From contig JAQYVX010000005.1 in the NCBI GenBank assembly GCA_030145305.1, positions 62,001 through 126,000 on the forward strand: DNA of 64,000 nt, given 5' to 3'. This DNA is from Halarcobacter sp. (GTDB lineage Bacteria > Campylobacterota > Campylobacteria > Campylobacterales > Arcobacteraceae). Positions 36,501 through 45,470 of the stretch are shown piece after piece. The position numbers and the translations under genes are program-made. Positions within the stretch are counted from its first letter, which is position 1; every line of letters starts with the position of its first letter. Under the pieces are notes generated by a model, which saw only the letters and a list, made by a program, of their open reading frames with translations, did not search any database and was not told the origin of the DNA.

Positions 36501-37484
36501 TTAACTTAATTTATTAGATACTCTAATAATCTGCTCTAATTTTTCTTTTGCAGCTCCACTTAAAATAGCATTTCTAGCCATTTCAATTCCATCTTTAAAA
36601 TCTCTTGCTTTTTCATCAATTATTAAAGCCGCTGCTGTATTTATTAAAACAATATCAAGTTTAGCTCCATTTATGTTTTTTGATAAAATATCACTTGTAA
36701 TTTTAGCATTAACTTCAGGCCCTCCTCCAACAATCTCATCTTTATGAACCAAAGGAATTCCATAATGCTCAGGATTAATCTCTAAATCTGTAATCTTTCC
36801 ATTTATCAAAAGTGTTGCATGAGTTATATCGGAAACTGAGATTTCATCCATGCCATCATTTGATGATAAAATCATAGCCCTTTTACTGTCAAGCATTTCC
36901 AAAGCTGATGCAATTCTATTTATATACTCTTTATCAAAAACACCAATAACTTGCTTTGAAACTCCTGCTGGATTTGATAAAGGACCTAAGATATTCATTA
37001 TAGTTCTGTGAGGAATTTGTTTTCTTACAGGAGTAATATACCTCATAGCAGGATGATGATTAGCAGCAAACATAAATCCAAAACCTGTTTCTTCAAGCAT
37101 TTTTGCTGTATTTTCTAAACTAAGATTAAGGTTTATTCCTAGAACTTCTAGCATATCAGCACTTCCTGATTTGCTTGTTACACTTCTATTTCCATGTTTT
37201 GCCACATAACAATTACAAGCTGCAAGCAAAATTGATACTGTACTAGAAATATTAAAACTATAACTTTTATCACCACCTGTACCAACAACATCAATTGATT
37301 TTTCTCTTAATTCATCAGTAAGAGGAAGAGGAATCAAATGCTCTCTCATAGCACTAGCAGCACCTGCAAGTTCAGCTGCCACTTCGCCTCTCTCATAAAG
37401 TTCTAGTAAATATTCTTTTATCTCTTTTTGTGATAATTTATTTTCAAATATATCATCAAACTTTAATTTTGTCGTATTAAACAT
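36501..37484 (-). CDS. trpD: Anthranilate phosphoribosyltransferase
   Basis: A 327-residue enzyme with the PRPP-binding GTGGDKSYSFNISS at about residues 67-80, KHGNRSVTSKSGSADMLEVLG, HHPAMRYITPVRKQI and LGPLSNPAG. It joins anthranilate and PRPP in tryptophan synthesis. There is no fused glutamine amidotransferase (TrpG) domain. The rest of the trp pathway is not next to it; trpB is found about 14 kb away. It lies four bases after the S4-domain gene. Confidence 0.95.
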   Translation of the reverse strand: MFNTTKLKFDDIFENKLSQKEIKEYLLELYERGEVAAELAGAASAMREHLIPLPLTDELREKSIDVVGTGGDKSYSFNISSTVSILLAACNCYVAKHGNRSVTSKSGSADMLEVLGINLNLSLENTAKMLEETGFGFMFAANHHPAMRYITPVRKQIPHRTIMNILGPLSNPAGVSKQVIGVFDKEYINRIASALEMLDSKRAMILSSNDGMDEISVSDITHATLLINGKITDLEINPEHYGIPLVHKDEIVGGGPEVNAKITSDILSKNINGAKLDIVLINTAAALIIDEKARDFKDGIEMARNAILSGAAKEKLEQIIRVSNKLS

Positions 37485-37488
37485 TTAC

Positions 37489-37740
37489 TTATCCTTCTAT
37501 TCTTTTAACATATTCTTCCATTTTTGATTTTGGAGTTGATTTTGTAGTTGGTATTTGTAAGATTTCAAATTTATCACTTTTCTCAAGATATTTTATCTCT
37601 ATAATATCTCCAACTTTTACCTCTTTTGCTTTTTTAACTGCTAGATTGTTTATAAAAACAACTTTATGCGCTAACATATCTTCAGCAACTGCTCTTCTTT
37701 TAGTAATATTTACTGCGTTTAAAAATTTATCTATTCTCAT
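37489..37740 (-). CDS. S4-domain RNA-binding protein (HslR-like)
   Basis: An 83-residue protein consisting of an S4 RNA-binding domain: MRIDKFLNAVNITKRRAVAEDML followed by a loop with [19 protein letters not shown]. HslR (Hsp15) and RqcP share this fold, and both act on stalled 50S subunits. HslR is usually about 130 residues; this one is nearer the short RqcP-like forms. Which role applies cannot be told. It heads the trpD-tsaE-lptB operon and is divergent from argG. Confidence 0.78.
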   Translation of the reverse strand: MRIDKFLNAVNITKRRAVAEDMLAHKVVFINNLAVKKAKEVKVGDIIEIKYLEKSDKFEILQIPTTKSTPKSKMEEYVKRIEG

Positions 37741-37763
37741 AATGAAGATTATAACTAATTTTA

Positions 37764-37771
37764 GATAAAAT
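37764..37771 (+). promoter_or_regulatory. Candidate -10 box for argG
   Basis: GATAAAAT lies 38 bases before the argG start, matching the octamers at hemB, argF and dnaJ. No -35 box is clear. Confidence 0.5.
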
Positions 37772-37809
37772 ATTAGCCTTAAAAATAATGATAACAGTAG
37801 GACAAATTT

Positions 37810-39051
37810 ATGAGTAAAAAAGATGTTAAGAAAGTTGTATTAGCTTATAGTGGTGGATTGGATACTTCAGTTATTTTAAAATGGCTTCAAGATGAATATA
37901 ATGCTGAAGTTATTACATTTACAGCTGATTTAGGTCAAGGTGAAGAAGTTGAACCTGCACGTGAAAAAGCACTTGCTATGGGAATTAAACCTGAAAATAT
38001 ATTTGTTTTAGATATAAAAGAAGAGTTTGTAAAAGATTATGTTTTCCCAATGTTTAGAGCAAATGCAATTTATGAAGGTGAATATTTATTAGGAACTTCA
38101 ATTGCACGTCCTTTAATTTCAAAAAAACAAATTGAAATTGCACATAAAATGGGTGCAGATGCTGTATCTCATGGAGCAACTGGAAAAGGGAATGATCAAG
38201 TTAGATTTGAATTAGGTTATTTAGGACTAGATTCAGAAATTACAGTTATTGCTCCTTGGAGAGAATGGGATTTAAACTCAAGAGAAAAATTACTTAATTA
38301 TGCAGCTAAACATGGGATTACAATTGATAAAAAACACTTAGATGAAAATGGTAATCCAGCTGTAAGTCCATATTCAATGGATGCGAACCTTTTACATATT
38401 TCATATGAAGGTTTAAGCTTAGAAGATCCAAATGCAGAACCAGAAGAATCTATGTGGTTATGGTCGGCTTCTCCTGAAAATGCTCCAGATAAAGCTGAAT
38501 ATATAACTATTGGGTATAAGAATGGTGATCCAATTTCAATAAATGGTGAAGAACTTTCGCCTGCAACAATTTTGAAAACATTAAATGAATATGGTAATAA
38601 ACATGGTATTGGTAGAATTGATATTGTTGAAAATAGATATGTAGGAATGAAAGCTAGAGGTTGTTATGAAACTCCAGGTGGAACAATTATGTTAAAAGGC
38701 CACAGAGCCATTGAATCTATTACTTTAGATAGAGAAGCAGCTCATTTAAAAGATGAATTAATGCCTAAATATGCTAAATTAATTTACCAAGGTTACTGGT
38801 TCTCACCTGAAAGAGAAATGCTTCAAGCAGCAATTGATGCAACTCAATCAAATGTAGAAGGGACTGTGAAACTTAAACTTTATAAAGGTAATGTAACAGT
38901 TGTTGGAAGAGAATCAGAAAAATCTTTATTCTCTGAAGCTCACTCAACTTTTGAAGAAGATGAAGTATATAATCAAAAAGATGCAGAAGGTTTTATTAGA
39001 CTTAATGCATTAAGATTTATAATTGCAGGTCAAACTCGAAATAAAAAGTAA
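37810..39051 (+). CDS. argG: Argininosuccinate synthase
   Basis: A 413-residue enzyme with the ATP-binding [16 protein letters not shown] at about residues 11-26, [22 protein letters not shown] and APWREWDL. It joins citrulline and aspartate in arginine synthesis, using ATP. Length and motifs are normal. It has its own promoter and ends in a hairpin, so it is monocistronic. The enzyme feeding it, ArgF, is encoded at 23113. Confidence 0.96.
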   Translation: MSKKDVKKVVLAYSGGLDTSVILKWLQDEYNAEVITFTADLGQGEEVEPAREKALAMGIKPENIFVLDIKEEFVKDYVFPMFRANAIYEGEYLLGTSIARPLISKKQIEIAHKMGADAVSHGATGKGNDQVRFELGYLGLDSEITVIAPWREWDLNSREKLLNYAAKHGITIDKKHLDENGNPAVSPYSMDANLLHISYEGLSLEDPNAEPEESMWLWSASPENAPDKAEYITIGYKNGDPISINGEELSPATILKTLNEYGNKHGIGRIDIVENRYVGMKARGCYETPGGTIMLKGHRAIESITLDREAAHLKDELMPKYAKLIYQGYWFSPEREMLQAAIDATQSNVEGTVKLKLYKGNVTVVGRESEKSLFSEAHSTFEEDEVYNQKDAEGFIRLNALRFIIAGQTRNKK

Positions 39052-39061
39052 AAAATAATTC

Positions 39062-39090
39062 AGAAAATGGTTATTTTTTAACCATTTTCT
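39062..39090 (+). terminator. Terminator-like hairpin after argG
   Basis: AGAAAATGGTTA and TAACCATTTTCT form a 12-base perfect stem with a five-T loop, 10 bases after the argG stop. The tail is pyrimidine-rich (CCCTCTTTAATC) rather than a pure T-run. Confidence 0.75.
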
Positions 39091-39157
39091 CCCTCTTTAA
39101 TCCCCCTCTTTTCAATATAATTGTATATTAAAATTATATAATTTAATTACATGCTTT

Positions 39158-39184
39158 TATAATGCTACGAACATCGTATATAAT
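39158..39184 (+). promoter_or_regulatory. Promoter region of the M20/ATP-grasp/M14 operon
   Basis: Two possible -10 boxes are seen: TATAAT at 39158-39163 and again at 39179-39184, the second 32 bases before the first gene. Between them TACGA-ACA-TCGTA (39166-39178) is a 13-base dyad that could be an operator. This region separates the operon from the argG terminator, supporting independent transcription. Confidence 0.45.
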
Positions 39185-39216
39185 TTTGACTTTAAATATT
39201 TCACTATGGGAAAAGT

Positions 39217-40308
39217 ATGAATTATATTAATGACTTAAAAAAAATTATAAATATCAACTCATTTACAAAAAACAAAGAAGGTGTTGATAAGGTTGGTCAA
39301 ATTATGTCTACTTGGCTTAAAGAGATAGGATTTGATGAAACAATATATATAAGAGAAGAGATTGGAAACCACCAATTATTCACCACAAAAAGAAAAGAAA
39401 ATCTAAAAAATATATTATTATTAGGTCATAACGATACCGTATTTCCTCCTAATACCTTTGAAGAATTTACCCAAGATAATAATTGGGTTTATGGTCCTGG
39501 CGTTTGTGATATGAAAGGTGGAAATATTGTCGTAGTAGAATCTTTAAGAAATATTTATAAAGAGAATAAAAATATCTCAAATATTGATTTTTTAATAGTT
39601 TCAGATGAAGAAAGTGGGAGTGATGATTCCAAATTTGTTACTTTAGATATTGCTAAAAACTATGATTATTGTTTTGTATTTGAAGCAGCAGGTAAAGATT
39701 TAGAGATAGTAACAGGAAGAAAAGGTGTTGGAACTTTTACTATAACAATTGAAGGAATAGCCGCTCATGCAGGGACTTCATATATAAAAGGGGTGGATGC
39801 AAACTTAGAAGCTTCATATAAATTACAAAAATTATCCCAATTAACTAATCTTGAACTAGGAACAACAGTAAATGTTGGAAAAATTGAAGGTGGAATTGGA
39901 GCGAATACTATTTCTCCAAAGTGCCAAATGATAGTTGAAATTAGATATACAACAAACTACGAACGAGATAGATTATTAAATTCTTTAAATGAAATTGTTG
40001 AAACTTCTTATATAAAAGGAAGTAAGTCAAAAATTGAAGGCTTAATACAAAGAGATGTTATGGAAGCTAATAAAAATCAAGAAGTCTTAATAAAGAAACT
40101 TGAAGAGATTTCGAATTGTAAAATTCTTACAGAAAAAAGAGGTGGTGTTAGTGATGCAAACCATGTATCTAGTTGTGGGGTTACAACGCTTGATGGCTTT
40201 GGTCCTTATGGGGATGGTGATCATACTAAAAAAGAAAGAGCCTTAAAAAGTTCTTTTGAACGAAGAATTGAAATGATGACAAAAATTTTAAGTTATTATC
40301 AAAAATAA
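39217..40308 (+). CDS. M20-family metallopeptidase (CPG2-like carboxypeptidase)
   Basis: A 363-residue cytoplasmic peptidase with the two-metal site of the M20 family: H71-x-D73 (GHNDTVFPP), bridging D98 (YGPGVCDMKGG), the catalytic pair E131-E132 (SDEESGSDD), E156 (FVFEAAGK) and H336 (GDGDHTKKE). The dimerisation lid domain lies at about 170-285. It resembles carboxypeptidase G2, which removes C-terminal glutamate-type residues; ArgE or DapE functions are less likely. There is no signal peptide. It is the first gene of a four-gene operon with two ATP-grasp ligases and an M14 peptidase, so a processing or recycling role is inferred. Confidence 0.85.
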   Translation: MNYINDLKKIININSFTKNKEGVDKVGQIMSTWLKEIGFDETIYIREEIGNHQLFTTKRKENLKNILLLGHNDTVFPPNTFEEFTQDNNWVYGPGVCDMKGGNIVVVESLRNIYKENKNISNIDFLIVSDEESGSDDSKFVTLDIAKNYDYCFVFEAAGKDLEIVTGRKGVGTFTITIEGIAAHAGTSYIKGVDANLEASYKLQKLSQLTNLELGTTVNVGKIEGGIGANTISPKCQMIVEIRYTTNYERDRLLNSLNEIVETSYIKGSKSKIEGLIQRDVMEANKNQEVLIKKLEEISNCKILTEKRGGVSDANHVSSCGVTTLDGFGPYGDGDHTKKERALKSSFERRIEMMTKILSYYQK

Positions 40309-40336
40309 AAAATAATCAAAATAAGGAGAGGGAAAT

Positions 40337-41278
40337 ATGGGGAAGAAAAAAATTGGTATGTGGCTTTATCAAAATGGTGGAGGAGACATTATACAAGAGA
40401 AATTAATTAAACAATTAAATAATAAAGGAATAGAAGTTATCCCTAATATAAACTTACGTGATGCTACAGCTGAAAATAGTAATATTACATGGAATGACAT
40501 AAAATTAGATAAATTAGATTTATTTTTCTCTTATAACGCTGGAGAACAGACCCAATATCAAATGTATTTATTTAAAGCATTAAGTAACATTCTTCCAACA
40601 ATTAATAATTTTAAGGCCTTCGAATTAACTGAAGATAAATTCCAAACTTCATTATTACTAAGAAAAAATAATGTCAAAACAGCAGATTATAAATTGTGTC
40701 ATAGGGATGATACTTTTCATTTAAATGAAATTATTAAACAATGGGATAAAATGGTATATAAACCAACTGACGGTTGGGGTGGAGTTGGTTTAACAAAAAT
40801 TGAGAATCAAGAGACTTTAGATATGTTATTACCTTTTCTAAATCAAATGGATTTACGATACTTTTATGTAGAAAAATTTATTGATTACGATAATACTGAT
40901 TTTAGAATTGATATTGTTGATGGTATTTTTGTTGGAGGATATGGAAGAAAAGCAGGAGGTAGTGATTGGAGAACCAATATTACTAGTGGAGGAAGTGTAT
41001 TTAAAAGAGACATTCCAAAAGAAGTCATTAAACTTGCAATTAAAGCTGCTAAAATAACTGGCCTTGAAATTGCTGGCGTGGATATTATATATGATAGAAA
41101 AAAAGAAGAATATCTTGTTTTAGAAGTAAATGGAATACCAGCATTTATTACTCCAGAACAAGAAAAAATTGGTATTGACTATAATGATAAAAAAATTGAA
41201 TTAATTGCTAACTTAATTGAAAGAAAAGTAAATAACAAAACTAAGAAAAAAGTAAAAGTAAAAAAAGGAAATAAATAA
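40337..41278 (+). CDS. RimK/LysX-like ATP-grasp ligase
   Basis: A 313-residue protein with an ATP-grasp fold. An N-terminal pre-ATP domain (IGMWLYQNGGGDII) is followed by the ATP-binding part with MVYKPTDGWGGVGLTK at about residues 138-153, FYVEKFIDYDNTDFRIDIVDG and the magnesium-binding GVDIIYDRK and YLVLEVNGIPAF near the C-terminus. The family makes amide or peptide bonds by activating a carboxylate as an acyl-phosphate (RimK, LysX, glutathione synthase, ArgX). The substrates are unknown. GGAGAGGGAA upstream is a good ribosome site. One base separates it from the next ATP-grasp gene. Confidence 0.85.
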   Translation: MGKKKIGMWLYQNGGGDIIQEKLIKQLNNKGIEVIPNINLRDATAENSNITWNDIKLDKLDLFFSYNAGEQTQYQMYLFKALSNILPTINNFKAFELTEDKFQTSLLLRKNNVKTADYKLCHRDDTFHLNEIIKQWDKMVYKPTDGWGGVGLTKIENQETLDMLLPFLNQMDLRYFYVEKFIDYDNTDFRIDIVDGIFVGGYGRKAGGSDWRTNITSGGSVFKRDIPKEVIKLAIKAAKITGLEIAGVDIIYDRKKEEYLVLEVNGIPAFITPEQEKIGIDYNDKKIELIANLIERKVNNKTKKKVKVKKGNK

Positions 41279-42793
41279 ATGAGTAAATTACCAAAATTAG
41301 GATTTTTATATTTAGATTATGTATTAAGATTTTTTGACCATTCAAACTTCAAAGGCTGGCCTAATAAAATTGAAACAGTTACATATCATTGGGGAAATGA
41401 TAAACAAAGATTTATAAATGAAGTAAAAGCCAAAAAAATTGATATTCTAATTGGGAATATTCCAGCAACTGCATATGAAACATTTAGAGAAATAGCAAAA
41501 GTTCTTCCTCATATAAGATTTGTTCCCTCATTAGAAACTCAATTTCCTAATAAATCTAAGGAAAATGTCACATTATTTTGTAAAAAACATGATATTGCAA
41601 TACCAAAAACAAAGATTTTTCATAATAATAAAAAAGATGCTTATGATTATTTAGAAAATAAGGCAAGTTATCCTCAAATTATTAAAAAAAGTTATGGACC
41701 ATCAAATTATGGTGGTTATTATGTTCATAAAGCAAATAATTTTAAAGAAGCTTATGCCTTACTTGAAAAAGAGAAATATGACCCTATATATACTCAAGAT
41801 GGAATTGATTTAAAATATTCTGGAGATTTAAGAGTAATGTTAATAGGCCATAAACCAGTTTGTGCTTTTTGGCGTTTCTCAGGCAAAGGTGAATGGATTA
41901 CAAATACCTCACAAGGAGGAACAATGTCATATGACAAGGTTCCAATGAATGCTCTTGAGTTAGCAGTAAAAGCTAGTAAAGCAGCAAAAGCAGAGTATTG
42001 GGCTTGTGATATTGCTATTGATTCAAAAGATGACAAACCTTATATTTTAGAATGTGCTACCGCTTTTGCAGCATTTCCTTATATTAGAGATTGGATTTGC
42101 CAATACTTAATGTGGGATTTCTCAAATGGTAAATTCCCTATGCCTCATGTACCATTATTTTCATGGGAAGAATTAGGAAAGATAGATTCTTCTTTATTAA
42201 GAACAATGAGACATATTGGATTTAGTAAATATAAACCATCTTGTGATGGTGAATATTTTATAAATGAAAAAGATACTTCTTTTGAAATGGAAAAAACATT
42301 ATTAAATAATCTAAATGATTACCCTGAAGAATATTCTTTTGATAACTTACCTGTACATGTAAAATTAGAAGACTTACAAAATAAAGATGTAAATGCGGAT
42401 GTAAAAATTAATAAAATTAATTTCAATACAGCTACCTTAACTGATTTAATGACTCTTCATGGTATGGAAGAAGACTTAGCAATAGATATTCAAGAATATA
42501 TTGAAGATAATATTGTAACTGATTCAAGTGATTTATTAGAATTAGAATCAATTGATCAACATACATTAGAAACATGGAATGAACACATTGATGATATGAG
42601 AGTTGATATAAATAAAGCAGATGAAACTGTTTTAAAAAGAATCAAAGGTATTGGTGCTAAACTTGCGAAAATCATTTTAGATTTTAAAAATAAAAATGAA
42701 GGCTTTAAAAGTATAGATGAGCTTCAAAAGATTGAAGGTATTGGTAAAAATAAACTAATGCAATTAAAATCTAGATTCAAAATAGGAGAATAG
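41279..42793 (+). CDS. ATP-grasp protein fused to two helix-hairpin-helix domains
   Basis: A 504-residue protein. Residues 1-300 form an ATP-grasp domain: QIIKKSYGPSNYGGYYVHK (lysine and glycine loop), DLRVMLIGHKPVCAFWRFSG, WACDIAIDSKDDKPYILECATAFAAF for metal binding. The C-terminal part has two helix-hairpin-helix units of the ComEA/PolC type: INFNTATLTDLMTLHGMEE at about 380-398 and VDINKADETVLKRIKGIGAKL with KIEGIGKNKLMQLKSRF. Such units usually bind DNA. A ligase joined to this module is unusual. The start is one base after the first ATP-grasp gene's stop. Confidence 0.85.
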   Translation: MSKLPKLGFLYLDYVLRFFDHSNFKGWPNKIETVTYHWGNDKQRFINEVKAKKIDILIGNIPATAYETFREIAKVLPHIRFVPSLETQFPNKSKENVTLFCKKHDIAIPKTKIFHNNKKDAYDYLENKASYPQIIKKSYGPSNYGGYYVHKANNFKEAYALLEKEKYDPIYTQDGIDLKYSGDLRVMLIGHKPVCAFWRFSGKGEWITNTSQGGTMSYDKVPMNALELAVKASKAAKAEYWACDIAIDSKDDKPYILECATAFAAFPYIRDWICQYLMWDFSNGKFPMPHVPLFSWEELGKIDSSLLRTMRHIGFSKYKPSCDGEYFINEKDTSFEMEKTLLNNLNDYPEEYSFDNLPVHVKLEDLQNKDVNADVKINKINFNTATLTDLMTLHGMEEDLAIDIQEYIEDNIVTDSSDLLELESIDQHTLETWNEHIDDMRVDINKADETVLKRIKGIGAKLAKIILDFKNKNEGFKSIDELQKIEGIGKNKLMQLKSRFKIGE

Positions 42794-42796
42794 CCA

Positions 42797-45385
42797 TTGA
42801 AACAACTTTATCGGTCATATGATGAATCGACAAAAATCTTTAAAAAATTTCAAGAAAACTATCCAAATAATTTCAAAATGGAATCTATTGGAAAGACTTG
42901 GGAAAAAAGAGATATTAATTTAATTACCATTTCAAAAGATATCAAAAGTGCAGATTCTAAACCTGCACTTTTTTATACAGGAACAATTCATGCTAGAGAA
43001 TGGGTAGGACATGAACTAGGAATTGAATTTGCAACATATATTTTAGAAAATCTAGAAAATGACCCTACTTTACAAGCATATTTAGAAAAAACAACTATAT
43101 ACATGGTTCCATGTGCAAATCCAGATGGATACGAGTATTCAAAAAATCACTTTTCTTTTTGGAGAAAAAACAGAAGAGTAAATGTAGATGGTTCTTATGG
43201 TGTTGATTTAAATAGAAACTTTCCAATTGGTTATGTAAAATCAACAGCAACTACTTCTAATGTCTATGGAGGACCAGAACCATTTTCAGAACCAGAAACA
43301 AGAGCATTAAGAGATTTTGTTGAGTGCCATGAAAATATTACTATTGCACTTGATTATCACTCACAAGGAAATGTATTTTTCCCAGCACATGATTTTAGAC
43401 ATGAAGATACTATTGATACTACAGATATGAATACTTTATGTGCAAATATGGCAGAAGAAATTAGAAAAATATCAGGTAGAGAATATGGTATTCATCAAGG
43501 GAAACCACCTACAAAATTAATTTCGGGAAGCGGCAGAGAGTTTTATCATTCTCTTGGAATTATCTCTAGTGTTGTTGAAGTAGGTACACGAAATATTTCT
43601 GATTATATGGATGATATGAATGAAAACTTAAGAGAACATATTCCTGCTTTACTAGCTGCTGTTAAAGAAGTTCCAAATTACTCAAAAAATAATTCTGTTT
43701 CAAGAGTTAACTCTTTTGAAATTACAGAGATTGGCTCACACCATGTAAATTTAAAATGGGATTATGAGATAAATAAGGATGTTTTCTTTGAAATATATAG
43801 AAGTAGACAAGATAAAAACTTTTGTAATAATTCAAACTTAATTGTAAGAACAAGTAACTTAGAGTTTAGTGATATTAATCTTACTTCAAATAAAGATTAT
43901 TATTACAATATTAGAGTTGTAAATAAAAAGACTTTTGAGAAATCTCCTTTTTATCCACAAATAAAACTTAGAACTGATTGTGATTATGATGAATTTAGTA
44001 GGACATATTATGCAAATTCCAAAAATACAGGTTATGTAGCAGAAAACTTAAATGACAATAGTAAGCATTTTGGAGTTAATTCACTTTTTGTTGGAATTGA
44101 TGAAAATAAAGGTATTTCATATGCAATCGTAACTGTTGATGTAAAGTCATTAGGAGAAGGTGCTCTTATTAAAGATGCTTCATTTAATCTTTATCCAATA
44201 AATAGAGTTTCTACAACTATTGAAAAATATGGTGAGTGGAATACAGGAATTGTAAATCAAGAAACAATGGGTGATATTACAAATTACGATGATGTAGAGA
44301 ATATGGAAATTTTACAATATGTAGGAAGACCAACCCAATCTCATCAATTAACACAAGGTATTTGGAGAGCTTGGAATTTTTCAGGAATGGAATGTAAAGT
44401 TCTACAAGAAGTAGCTGATAAATATGAAAAAATTGTATTTAGAATAGAAGGGCCTACTGAACTAATTATAGGACGAACTAAGCAAATGATGCAATGGGAT
44501 ATTGGATATGGAAAGTTTGGATATGGACTTACTTATAGACCAAGATTAGAATTAACATATACAATAAAACCTACAATTACGGAACTTTATCCAAAAGCTG
44601 TTTATACAGTTAGTAAAGAAAGTGTTATTTCTGATGAAATAACAGCAGGATATGATGAGCAAGGCAGAAAGATTTATTCTACTTTTGAATTTAATCTCTC
44701 TTCTTTACCTCCATATAATAGTACAATGATTACAAAAGCTTATTTTGAATTAAACTCTACAAAAATCTACATCAAAGATGATATTAGATTCCATTTAGAG
44801 TTTGTAGATGAAAATATTGAACAAAATTATGAAGACATTACAAATAGAGAAATTATTCAAAATGTTGGTTATGATGTTAGTGCAACTGAACTTAAAAATA
44901 ATCAGACTCAACACTTCCCTTTTGATAGTTTTTCAGAGATTACATTAAATGAAAAACTAAAAGCTAAAGCTGATATTTCTTTTGTTCTAAAACCAACTTC
45001 TTCAAAAAAAGCTAATAAAAGTAAAAGTGTATCATGGGAAGTAAAAAATAGATCTTTATCTCCTAAGCTTATTATTGAACATATTCCTAAAAGAAGATTC
45101 CCTTTAGAAAAAGTAAAAAATGTAAAACTTACTCAAGAAAATGGAAAAATAAAAATTAGTTGGGATAATCCAGATGATCCAGATTTTGTAGGGGTAAAAG
45201 TAATTAAAAATGCTTATAGAGAACCTTATTCAACTCATGATGGTCAAAAATTGTATTCAGGAGTAGATGATTACACCTTCGATGATTTTGGAGCAAAAGA
45301 TATAAATAAATATTATGCTGTCTTTGCTTATGACGAAGTACCAAATTATTCAGAACCTGTAATAATTGAATATAAAGGGAAATAG
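42797..45385 (+). CDS. M14 zinc carboxypeptidase with fibronectin and beta-sandwich tail
   Basis: An 862-residue protein starting with TTG, AGGAG eight bases upstream. Residues 1-300 are an M14 peptidase: zinc ligands H65, E68 (HAREW) and H188 (DYHSQGN), substrate arginine R140 (DLNRNFP) and catalytic E261 (VVEVGTRN). A fibronectin type III-like domain follows (about 305-395), then two beta-sandwich repeats (about 400-590 and 595-775) each ending with a RPRLELTYTI or SPKLIIEHIP strand, as in DNRLRE-like modules, and a last fibronectin-like domain. There is no signal peptide or membrane anchor, which is unusual for such tails. It closes the operon and is followed by a strong terminator. Confidence 0.85.
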   Translation: MKQLYRSYDESTKIFKKFQENYPNNFKMESIGKTWEKRDINLITISKDIKSADSKPALFYTGTIHAREWVGHELGIEFATYILENLENDPTLQAYLEKTTIYMVPCANPDGYEYSKNHFSFWRKNRRVNVDGSYGVDLNRNFPIGYVKSTATTSNVYGGPEPFSEPETRALRDFVECHENITIALDYHSQGNVFFPAHDFRHEDTIDTTDMNTLCANMAEEIRKISGREYGIHQGKPPTKLISGSGREFYHSLGIISSVVEVGTRNISDYMDDMNENLREHIPALLAAVKEVPNYSKNNSVSRVNSFEITEIGSHHVNLKWDYEINKDVFFEIYRSRQDKNFCNNSNLIVRTSNLEFSDINLTSNKDYYYNIRVVNKKTFEKSPFYPQIKLRTDCDYDEFSRTYYANSKNTGYVAENLNDNSKHFGVNSLFVGIDENKGISYAIVTVDVKSLGEGALIKDASFNLYPINRVSTTIEKYGEWNTGIVNQETMGDITNYDDVENMEILQYVGRPTQSHQLTQGIWRAWNFSGMECKVLQEVADKYEKIVFRIEGPTELIIGRTKQMMQWDIGYGKFGYGLTYRPRLELTYTIKPTITELYPKAVYTVSKESVISDEITAGYDEQGRKIYSTFEFNLSSLPPYNSTMITKAYFELNSTKIYIKDDIRFHLEFVDENIEQNYEDITNREIIQNVGYDVSATELKNNQTQHFPFDSFSEITLNEKLKAKADISFVLKPTSSKKANKSKSVSWEVKNRSLSPKLIIEHIPKRRFPLEKVKNVKLTQENGKIKISWDNPDDPDFVGVKVIKNAYREPYSTHDGQKLYSGVDDYTFDDFGAKDINKYYAVFAYDEVPNYSEPVIIEYKGK

Positions 45386-45410
45386 AGGCTTTCTCTATTT
45401 CCCTTTTTTT
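45375..45410 (+). terminator. Rho-independent terminator after the M14 gene
   Basis: A 14-base perfect stem (45375-45388 with 45393-45406), a GCTT loop and a run of seven T. The stem starts inside the last codons of the peptidase gene and clearly closes the operon. Confidence 0.93.
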
Positions 45411-45470
45411 GTTATTTTAAAGTTCTAAAAATATAATTAATTAAAGTAAATTTTAATACTAGGAAAAAAA

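Noticed and set aside
39217-40308. M20 peptidase as ArgE or DapE of standard amino-acid pathways
   Set aside because: Its position in a peptide-ligase operon and its CPG2-like sequence do not fit those pathways, although argG is nearby. The assignment is not fully excluded.
40337-42793. LysW-type lysine or arginine biosynthesis system
   Set aside because: No small LysW carrier gene or LysZ/LysY homologues are present, and the HhH fusion is foreign to that pathway.
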